Source: Crossaster papposus
Lineage: Eukaryota > Echinodermata > Asteroidea > Velatida > Solasteridae
Reading direction: 5' to 3'
DNA length: 64,000 nt
Assembly: GCA_037893245.1 (NCBI GenBank)
Contig: JBAIAA010000865.1
Coordinates: forward strand, 186,001-250,000
The position numbers and the translations under genes are program-made. Positions 42,942 through 49,930 of the stretch are shown here, piece by piece (the first letter of the stretch is position 1; every line of letters begins with the position of its first letter). The notes under the pieces are model-generated. The model saw only the letters and a list, made by a program, of their open reading frames with translations. It was not told the origin of the DNA and did no database searches.

Positions 42942-42946
42942 GTCTT
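42942..42946. repeat. Target-site duplication, left copy (gtctt)
   Basis: GTCTT at the last satellite position before the AT-rich tail of the element. It matches 46707-46711 on the other side and is single in the uninterrupted paralogue at 38110-38114. Confidence 0.8.
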
Positions 42947-42961
42947 ATTTATTTATTTATT
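42947..42961 (-). repeat. AAAT-type microsatellite tail at the 3' end of the element
   Basis: The plus strand reads ATTTATTTATTTATT, so the element ends in AATAAATAAATAAAT on its own strand. CR1/L2-group elements typically end in short tandem repeats rather than long poly(A). The tail also contains AATAAA. Confidence 0.85.
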
Positions 42962-42989
42962 CCATTTCTTTACCCAGGGTGTGCCCAAA

Positions 42990-43002
42990 CAGTTTAAAAC
43001 TG
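42990..43002. other. Short palindrome near the 3' end of the element
   Basis: CAGTTTAAAACTG is a palindrome of CAGTTT and AAACTG around one A, about 45 bp inside the 3' end. 3'-terminal hairpins are known in several non-LTR elements as reverse-transcriptase recognition structures. With a loop this tight, its role here is only a suggestion. Confidence 0.3.
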
Positions 43003-43073
43003 GTTTTCATTGGGGCCCTGCATACATCATCAAATAAAATAACAGTACATCATACTATAATTCGAGCAACGTT

Positions 43074-43090
43074 TGTCTGTCTGTCTGTTT
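43074..43090 (+). repeat. Short TCTG microsatellite
   Basis: Three to four TCTG/TCTG-like units (TGTCTGTCTGTCTGTTTG) lead directly into the 126-bp minisatellite. Such a run commonly precedes the TCGCTACTCC...CCGATCTCG type of module in invertebrate interspersed repeats. That association is from memory and is not proven here. Confidence 0.6.
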
Positions 43091-43705
43091 GTTTCGCTAC
43101 TCCTCCCAAGTCCTTGGTCCGATCTCGCCCAAACTTGGTGGGTGGATGTAAGTTGACCCCAGAATTGCCCTTGAGGGGTTCATTTTTGGAAAGGTCAAGG
43201 TCACTGGGGTCAAAGGTCAAATGTTCGTTTTTCGCTACTCCTCCCAAGTCCTTGGTCCGATCTCGCCCAAACTTACGGGTACGGGTACGTCACCCCATCC
43301 CCAACTTCCCTTCTTCCGGTCATATATCACTGGGGTCAAAGGTCAAATGTTCGTTTTTCGCTACTCCTCCCAAGTCCTTGGTCCGATCTCGCCCAAACTT
43401 ACGGGTACGGGTACGTCACCCCATCCCCAACTTCCCTTCTTCCGGTCATATATCACTGGGGTCAAAGGTCAAATGTTCGTTTTTCGCTACTCCTCCCAAG
43501 TCCTTGGTCCGATCTCGCCCAAACTTACGGGTACGGGTACGTCACCCCATCCCCAACTTCCCTTCTTCCGGTCATATATCACTGGGGTCAAAGGTCAAAT
43601 GTTCGTTTTTCGCTACTCCTCCCAAGTCCTTGGTCCGATCTCGCCCAAACTTACGGGTACGGGTACGTCACCCCATCCCCAACTTCCCTTCTTCCGGTCA
43701 TATAT
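43089..43705 (+). repeat. 126-bp minisatellite inside the 3' UTR of the retrotransposon
   Basis: The unit starts ATGTTCGTTTTTCGCTACTC at 43221, 43347, 43473 and 43599, exactly 126 bp apart and nearly identical. The last copy is cut at 43705, where TATATCAC becomes TATATTAC. A divergent leading unit (43089-43220) shares the first ~45 bp (CTCCCAAGTCCTTGGTCCG, CTCGCCCAAACTT) and the last ~20 bp, but has a different middle (GGTGGGTGGATGTAAG, and AAGGTCAAGGTCACTG). Because 126 is a multiple of three, long open frames of 261 and 169 codons run through it on the plus strand. They simply repeat a 42-residue block and are antisense to the element, so I do not call them genes. It may be a separate repeat nested in the 3' UTR; no clear flanking duplication was found. 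Confidence 0.92.
43207..43219 (+). promoter_or_regulatory. Candidate nuclear-receptor DR1 site (first of four)
   Basis: GGGTCA A AGGTCA is a direct repeat of the RGGTCA half-site with 1-bp spacing, the class bound by HNF4, RXR and COUP-TF homologues in animals. It recurs at 43333-43345, 43459-43471 and 43585-43597, once per 126-bp unit. The leading unit also has AGGTCAAGGTCA at about 43191-43202, which contains TCAAGGTCA, an extended half-site of the SF-1/ERR type. The match is real; function is not shown. Confidence 0.35.
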
Positions 43706-43926
43706 TACACCCACGGGTACTTTTGACTAGTATTATAAATACAAGGATATTACAGGAATTCTAAACATTAATACTAATTCTGATTTACGAGATAGGCGAA
43801 AACCCGCCAAATAAAAAACCCTTTTAGGTGAAAAATAAGAAGGGGAAATTCCTATCCGGCTCCACATTATAGTGGCAACCAAGTTCTAACTCCGTAGATC
43901 AGCGCAATTGGCATAATATCTAACAC
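43706..43926 (-). other. 3' UTR of the CR1-like element, gene-free
   Basis: AT-rich unique sequence between the ORF2 stop codon (TGA, complement of 43927-43929) and the 126-bp minisatellite. It includes homopolymer-rich stretches (AAAAAACCC, GAAAAATAAG). I see no open frame, hairpin or repeat that stands out. It counts as the element's own untranslated sequence because it lies between ORF2 and the 3' tail. Confidence 0.7.
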
Positions 43927-46683
43927 TCAGATGGCATGTCGGAGCTCTGATTTAAATGTGCTTAATGAGTCCAATGTTTGCAATTGTTCGGGCAGATTAT
44001 TCCAAATATTTGCACCACTCACAGCGAAACTTGTGGCGTAGCATTCTTTTTTGGCGAAAGGAACTTTCAGTGCCGTGTGGGTTGATTGCCTTGTTTCGCG
44101 AATTACTGTAAGTGGTTTGAAAATATTTGTCATGTACAAAGGAGTCATTTTGTTGATACTTTTGAAGACAAGAATAGCCTTTTTTGACTTGACTCTTTTT
44201 GAAAAAGGGGCCCAATTAAGACGAGCAAACATATCCTCTGAAGGGGTGAGGAAGGTACATTTAAGGATTATCCGCGCGGCTCTTTTGAGACATTTGTTTA
44301 ACATATTATCGTGAGATATGTACCTTCCTCCCCACACAGTACAACAATACTCTAATGTTGGCATAACTAGACTTACAAATAGTGTGTGCAAGCTGTGCTG
44401 AGGAATACAATCACGGATTCTTCTTAGTATACCTAATTTAGACACCACATTTTTTCTTACGTATTCGACATGTGGGCCCCAACTTAATGCTTCATCAATA
44501 ATTACACCCAAACATTTATAAGACTTCACATTTTCAATACGACTACCAGCAATGCATACATTTAAATTAACATTAGATATTTTCTGCCTAGTACCAATAA
44601 GCATGCATTTGGTTTTTGTGGCATTTAAAGCTAGCTTGTTTCTTCCGCACCAGTTGTGAAAACTAGTAAGAGCTGTATTTAAGCTACTTTCTATTATATT
44701 AATGTTGGAGGAGCTACACGTTAATGTGGAGTCATCAGCATACATAAATAAGTTGCAGTTTGGGGCAATACAAAATGGAAGGTCACTAGTATAAACAATG
44801 AATAAAAGTGGACCTAGTATCGACCCCTGTGGAACACCAGTGTTTACGGACAGGACCTTTGATATGGTGCCGCCAATATTCACAGACTGACTACGTTCAC
44901 TTAGGTACGACTTAAACCAATTAATTACAGAAGATGACATGTTCATCCTTTCTAGTTTCTTTAGTAAGATTTCATGATCAACACAATCAAATGCTTTACT
45001 GAGGTCTATAAACACACTGCCTGTAACTTGTCCATTCTCCATGGCCGCAAAACACTTGTTTGTTAAGTCATGTAGGGTTCTTTCAGTTGAGTGCAGGGGT
45101 CTAAATCCCGACTGGCAACTAGGAATCAGATTGTTTTCATCAAGATATCTATATACCGATGAGTGCACCCATCTTTCTAAAATCTTAGAGATAATTGGCA
45201 GTATAGAAATTGGACGATAGTTACCTGTACTACATTTATCTCCTCCCTTGTGAATTGGTGTTACTAAAGCATGTTTCCAATCTTTAGGGTATCGCTCACA
45301 TCTTATAGACAGGTTAACAATATGAGTTAAAGATTTAATGATATAAGGTGAAGCAATTTTAATCATTTTAACACTGATTCCATCCGGACCTGTTGCTTTC
45401 CCAACCGACATGGATGATATTTGCTTTCGAACAAACTCTTCTGTAATGTTAGGTACTACGCAATCTTCATCAACAGAATCAAATATAGAGGCGTCAGTAT
45501 TGTCATCTATTTCAAGTTCACGCAAAGGGTAATTTCCAGCAGTACGCTTGCCGATTGTTGAAAAGTGTTCATTTAATGTATCAGCAATGTCGGCGATATT
45601 GTCAATATTTTCCCCATTTGGGGAAGTAATCGAATTTGGTACAGTTTTTTGTTTCTTAGGGAGTACCTCCTTCAGAGTTTTCCACAGCATAGAAGAGTTG
45701 CTTTTATTTTCTTCTATGGCGGATGTGTAGTAATTACTCTTTTTACGGCGGATTTTATTAGTAACATTGTTCCGCAGGTTTTTGTATGAATCCCAATGAA
45801 TTTGTAAGCCTGTGTGCTTTGCAATTTTGTGTACACGATCGCGCTGCCGCATAGGTTTAAGAATTTCGCTATCGAGCCACGGTACTGAGGCACCCCGAAT
45901 GCGTTTGGTTTTGACTGGCGCATGGAGGTTAATAATACTCATAAATATGGAGTACCATATAGACCATGCATTATCCACATCATAACAACCAAAAACATCT
46001 TGCCATGGTGCATTACGGAGATCGTCCGTAAATGCATCACTGTCTATATTTTTTAGACATCGAAAATTTATTGAACGACCTTTCATTTTTGGTGTTTTCC
46101 AACTGTGTAGCCCATAAACAAGATAATGATCACTGATTAGAACTGGTAAAACACCACAGTCCTTTATAAGCTCTGGGTGGGAACTAAAACTGAGATCGAT
46201 AGTAGTTTTAGTAGATTCAGTGACACGTGTTGGGTCATGTATGAGTTGCGCCATTTGGAACAAACTAAAGCAAGAAATAATTGGATTTGATTGCATACTA
46301 TCGTATTCCTCTGAAACATCACAATTAAAGTCCCCAGTTGTAATAATTTCTTTACATTCACACGAGGCCTTATTAAGGATATCACTCAGTTTTCCCATAA
46401 ATTCGACAGAGCTTGAAGGAGGCCTATACATAGAACTGATAAGCACAGGCTGTCTTTGTTTGCACTTAATTTCAACCCATATACACTCGACATCATATAT
46501 TTCGAGATCTTCACGACGAGAGAACATTAGGGTATCTCGAATGTAAATTGCAACACCGCCACCATGTCGGTTCCTGTCTTTTCTGACAATAGAATAATTT
46601 GGTAGAGTTATTTCGTCATCAGAGATTGAGGCGTCGCAACAAGTTTCGTTTAGACAGATGATGTCGAATGGATTTTTAGACAT
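43927..46683 (-). CDS. ORF2 of CR1-like retrotransposon: APE endonuclease and reverse transcriptase, 5'-truncated
   Basis: 918 codons without a stop. Residues 1-190 are the C-terminal bulk of an APE-type endonuclease that nicks target DNA: FDIICLNET with the metal-binding Glu13, HGGGVAIYI (40-48), YRPP (86-89), GDFN (117-120), TTID (160-163) and the catalytic SDH (184-186). Residues about 430-720 are the reverse transcriptase: GKATGPDGIS (428-437), NYRPIS (488-493), FIDLSKAFD (558-566), GVPQGSILGP (616-625) and the active-site YADD (648-651). The CR1-type C-terminal region with NIWNNLP (892-898) follows. Codons upstream of this ATG stay in frame to the satellite junction (PFDHFKIV), so the ATG is an internal Met. 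The first endonuclease strand with its conserved Asn is missing, so the product should not nick DNA. LNETCCD replaces the usual LNETW-D. The protein would act at chromosomal DNA on its own mRNA. Confidence 0.93.
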   Translation of the reverse strand: MSKNPFDIICLNETCCDASISDDEITLPNYSIVRKDRNRHGGGVAIYIRDTLMFSRREDLEIYDVECIWVEIKCKQRQPVLISSMYRPPSSSVEFMGKLSDILNKASCECKEIITTGDFNCDVSEEYDSMQSNPIISCFSLFQMAQLIHDPTRVTESTKTTIDLSFSSHPELIKDCGVLPVLISDHYLVYGLHSWKTPKMKGRSINFRCLKNIDSDAFTDDLRNAPWQDVFGCYDVDNAWSIWYSIFMSIINLHAPVKTKRIRGASVPWLDSEILKPMRQRDRVHKIAKHTGLQIHWDSYKNLRNNVTNKIRRKKSNYYTSAIEENKSNSSMLWKTLKEVLPKKQKTVPNSITSPNGENIDNIADIADTLNEHFSTIGKRTAGNYPLRELEIDDNTDASIFDSVDEDCVVPNITEEFVRKQISSMSVGKATGPDGISVKMIKIASPYIIKSLTHIVNLSIRCERYPKDWKHALVTPIHKGGDKCSTGNYRPISILPIISKILERWVHSSVYRYLDENNLIPSCQSGFRPLHSTERTLHDLTNKCFAAMENGQVTGSVFIDLSKAFDCVDHEILLKKLERMNMSSSVINWFKSYLSERSQSVNIGGTISKVLSVNTGVPQGSILGPLLFIVYTSDLPFCIAPNCNLFMYADDSTLTCSSSNINIIESSLNTALTSFHNWCGRNKLALNATKTKCMLIGTRQKISNVNLNVCIAGSRIENVKSYKCLGVIIDEALSWGPHVEYVRKNVVSKLGILRRIRDCIPQHSLHTLFVSLVMPTLEYCCTVWGGRYISHDNMLNKCLKRAARIILKCTFLTPSEDMFARLNWAPFSKRVKSKKAILVFKSINKMTPLYMTNIFKPLTVIRETRQSTHTALKVPFAKKECYATSFAVSGANIWNNLPEQLQTLDSLSTFKSELRHAI

Positions 46684-46706
46684 TACAATCTTAAAATGGT
46701 CAAATG

Positions 46707-46711
46707 GTCTT
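46707..46711. repeat. Target-site duplication, right copy (gtctt)
   Basis: GTCTT, continuing as CTACCTCTGC, resumes the satellite exactly where the left copy at 42942-42946 left off. The base before it (G46706) breaks the match, so the duplication is 5 bp. Confidence 0.8.
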
Positions 46712-49700
46712 CTACCTCTGCTGTTCCTTCTGAGCAGGCTGAGTGAGGTGTAGATCAGACACGTGGATATACTCTATCTCTGTCTTCTACCTCTGCTGCT
46801 CCTTCTGAGCAGGCTGAGTGAGGTGTATATCAGACACGCGGATATACTCTATCTCTGTCTTCTACCTCTGCTGTTCCTTCTGAGCAGGCTGAGTGAGACA
46901 CGTGGATAAACACTATCTCTGTCTTCTACCTCTGCTGTTCCTTCTGAGCAGGCTGAGTGAGACACGTGGATATACTCTATCTCTGTCTTCTACCTCTGCT
47001 GTTCCTTCTGAGCAGGCTGAGTGAGGTGTAGATCAGACACGTGGATATACTCTATCTCTGTCTCCTATTTCTGCTGTTCCTTCTGAGCAGGCTGAGTGAG
47101 ACACGTGGATATACTCTATCTCTGTCTTCTACCTCTGCTGCTCCTTCTGAGCAAGCTGAGTGAGGTGTAGATCAGACACGTGGATATACTCTATCTCTGT
47201 CTTCTACCTCTGCTGTTCCTTCTGAGCAGGCTGAGTGAGACACGTGGATATACTCTATCTCTGTCTTCTACCTCTGCTGTTCCTTCTAAGCAGGCTGAGA
47301 GAGGTGTAGATCAGACACCTGGATATAGTCTATCTCTGTCTTCTACTTCTGCTGTTCCTTCTGAGCAGGCTGAGTGAGACACGTGGATATACTCTGTCTC
47401 TGTCTTCTACCTCTGCTGTTCCTTCTGAGCAGACTGAGTGAGACACGTGGATATACTCAATCTTTGTCTTCTACCTCTGCTGTTCCTTCTGAGCAGGCTG
47501 AGTGAGGTGTAGATTAGACACGTGGATATACTCTATCTCTTTCTTGTACCTCTGCTGTTCCTTCTGAGCAGGCTGAGTGAGACACGCGGATATACTCTAT
47601 CTCTGTCTTCTACCTCTTCTGTTCCTTATGAACAGGCTGAGTGAAGTGTAAATCAGACACGTGGATATACTCTATCTCTGTGTTCTACCTCTGCTGTTCC
47701 TTCTGAGCAGGCTGAGTGAGACACGTTGATATACTCTATCTCTGTCTTGTACCTCTGCTGTTCCTTCTGAGCAGGCTGAGTGAGACACGTGGATATACTC
47801 TATCTCTGTCTTCTACATCTGCTGTTCCTTCTGAGCAGGCTGAGTGAGGTGTATATCAGACACGTGGATATACTCTATCTCTGTCTTCTACCTCTGCTGT
47901 TCCTTCTGAGCAGGCTGATAAGACACGTGGATATACTCTATCTCTGTCTTCTACCTCTGCTGTTCCTTCTGAGCAGGCTGAGTGAGTTGTAGATCAGACA
48001 CGTGGATACACTCTATCTATGTCTTCTACCTCTGCTGTTCCTTCTGAGCAGGCTGAGTGAGACACGTGGATATACTCTATCTCTGTCTTTTACCTCTGCT
48101 GTTCCTTCTGAACAGGCTGAATGAGACACGTGGATATACTCTATCTCTGCTTCTACCTCTGCTGTTCCTTCTGAGCAGGCTGAGTGAGGTGTAGATCAGA
48201 CACGTGGATATACTATATATCTGTATTGTACCTCTGCTGTTCCTTCTGAGCAGGCTGAGTGAGACACGTGGATATACTCTATCTCTGTCTTCTACCTCTG
48301 CTGTTCCTTCTGAGCAGGCTGAGTGAGGTGTAGATCAGACACGTGGATATACTCTATCTCTGTCTTCTACCTCTGCTGTTCCTTCTGAGCAGGCTGAGTG
48401 AGGTGTAGATCAGACACGTGGATATACTCTATCTCTGTCTTCTACCTCTGCTGCTCCTTCTGAGCAGGCTGAGTGAGGTGTATATCAGACACGCGGATAT
48501 ACTCTATCTCTGTCTTCTACCTCTGCTGTTCCTTCTGAGCAGGCTGAGTGAGACACGTGGATAAAGACTATCTCTGTCTTCTACCTCTGCTGTTCCTTCT
48601 GAGCAGGCTGAGTGAGACACGTGGATATACTCTATATCTGTCTTCTACCTCTGCTGTTCCTTCTGAGCAGGCTGAGTGAGGTGTAGACCAGACACGTGGA
48701 TATACTCTATCTCTGTCTCCTATCTCTGCTGTTCCTTCTGAGCAGGCTGAGTGAGACACGTGGATATACTCTATCTCTGTCTTCTACCTCTGCTGCTCCT
48801 TCTGAGCAAGCTGAGTGAGGTGTAGATCAGACACGTGGATATACTCTATCTCTGTCTTCTACCTCTGCTGTTCCTTCTGAGCAGGCTGAGTGAGACACGT
48901 GGATATACTCTATCTCTGTCTTCTACCTCTGCTGTTCCTTCTAAGCAGGCTGAGAGAGGTGTAGATCAGACACGTGGATATACTCTATCTCTTTCTTGTA
49001 CCTCTGCTGTTCCTTCTGAGCAGGCTGGGTGAGACACGCGGATATACTCTATCTCTGTCTTCTACCTCTTCTGTTCCTTATGAACAGGCTGAGTGAAGTG
49101 TAAATAAGACACGTGGATATACTCTATCTCTGTGTTCTACCTCTGCTGTTCCTTCTGAGCAGGCTGAGTGAGACACGTGGATATACTCTATCTCTGTCTT
49201 GTACCTCTGCTGTTCCTTCTGAGCAGGCTGAGTGAGACACGTGGATATACTCTATCTCTGTCTTCTACATCTGCTGTTCCTTCTGAGCAGGCTGAGTGAG
49301 GTGTATATCAGACACGTGGATATACTCTATCTCTGTCTTCTACCTCTGCTGTTCCTTCTGAGCAGGCTGATAAGACACGTGGATATACTCTATCTCTGTC
49401 TTCTACCTCTGCTGTTCCTTCTGAGCAGGCTGAGTGAGGTGTAGATCAGACACGTGGATACACTCTATCTATGTCTTCTACCTCTGCTGTTCCTTCTGAG
49501 CAGGCTGAGTGAGACACGTGGATATACTCTATCTCTGTCTTTTACCTCTGCTGTTCCTTCTGAACAGGCTGAATGAGACACGTGGATATACTCTATCTCT
49601 GCTTCTACCTCTGCTGTTCCTTCTGAGCAGGCTGAGTGAGGTGTAGATCAGACACGTGGATATACTATATATCTGTATTGTACCTCTGCTGTTCCTTCTG

Positions 49701-49930
49701 AGCAGGCTGAGTGAGACACGTGGATATACTCTATCTCTGTCTTCTACCTCTGCTGTTCCTTCTGAGCAGGCTGAGTGAGGTGTAGATCAGACACGTGGAT
49801 ATACTCTATCTCTGTCTTCTACCTCTGCTGTTCCTTCTGAGCAGGCTGAGTGAGACACGTGGATATACTCTATCTCTGTCTTCTACCTCTGCTGTTCCTT
49901 CTAAGCAGGCTGAGAGAGGTGTAGATCAGA
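46712..49930 (+). repeat. Right-arm satellite with 1,452-bp duplication
   Basis: Satellite monomers only, no gene. The CTACATCTGC monomer followed by GATAAGACACG occurs at 47780 and 49232 (1,452 bp apart), and the TCTCTGCTTCTACC, ATGAGACACG and TATATCTGTATTGTACC variants recur at the same spacing. CACCTGGATATAGTC is present at 47316. The block resembles the 34-42 kb part of the left arm more than the 1-29 kb part, so it belongs to the same local family. Confidence 0.7.

Larger units (their letters stand above)
1..42946 (+). repeat. 64/75-bp E-box satellite array, left arm
   Basis: Uninterrupted head-to-tail tandem array. The short unit (S, 64 bp) starts GACACGTGGATATACTC, passes through a pyrimidine-rich stretch (CTCTGTCTTCTACCTCTGC, then TGTTCCTTCTGAGCAGGC) and ends TGAGTGA. 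The long unit (L, 75 bp) is S plus GGTGTAGATCA. A rarer 63-bp form ends CTGATAA. L and S are interspersed in roughly equal numbers. Most monomers keep a CACGTG hexamer, whose centre is the only CpG of the consensus. Point variants (CACTTG, CACGCG, CTCTTG, CACCTG) tag monomers and reveal higher-order repeats. Every reading frame breaks within a few units because 64 is not a multiple of three, so this is not a coding repeat. The array runs off the left edge. I do not recognise it as a named satellite. Confidence 0.97.
42947..46706 (-). mobile_element. CR1-like non-LTR retrotransposon, 5'-truncated, inserted in the satellite
   Basis: This is a 3,760-bp element read on the minus strand. From 5' to 3' it has a truncated start inside ORF2 at 46706, an ORF2 with APE-type endonuclease and reverse transcriptase, a 3' UTR of about 0.98 kb containing a 126-bp minisatellite, and a short AAAT-rich tail abutting the satellite at 42947. 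A 5-bp GTCTT duplication flanks it. 5' truncation, a simple-repeat tail and a short target-site duplication are the marks of target-primed reverse transcription. The intact ORF2 and perfect duplication suggest a recent insertion. No copy of the element occurs in the related satellite blocks of this window, so it landed after those blocks were amplified. The clade (CR1, or a close L2/Daphne-type relative) is judged from motifs only. Confidence 0.9.

Noticed and set aside
1..42946. Dozens of 60-114-codon open frames in the satellite (leucine-rich LYLCLLPLLFLLSRL type, TRGYTLSLSSTSAVPSEQAE type and SHSACSEGTAEV type)
   Set aside because: They are three frames of the same monomer. Frames shift at every 64-bp unit, the same point variants change all frames at once, there is no unique sequence, and starts are arbitrary. 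They look membrane-like only because the pyrimidine-rich tract encodes Leu. They could be mistaken for small secreted or membrane proteins in automatic annotation.
43050..43750. Terminal inverted repeats of a DNA transposon around the minisatellite (ACTATAAT against ATTATAAAT)
   Set aside because: Short, imperfect and AT-rich, with no clear target duplication. Not enough to call a MITE.
42979..43764. 261-codon and 169-codon plus-strand frames
   Set aside because: They are the 126-bp minisatellite read in two frames (126 is divisible by 3). They are antisense to the retrotransposon, and the protein is a repeated 42-residue block with no domain.
44051..46546. Plus- and minus-strand frames of 60-108 codons overlapping the CR1-like ORF2
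   Set aside because: They are shadows of the 918-codon frame with all recognised motifs in that frame only.
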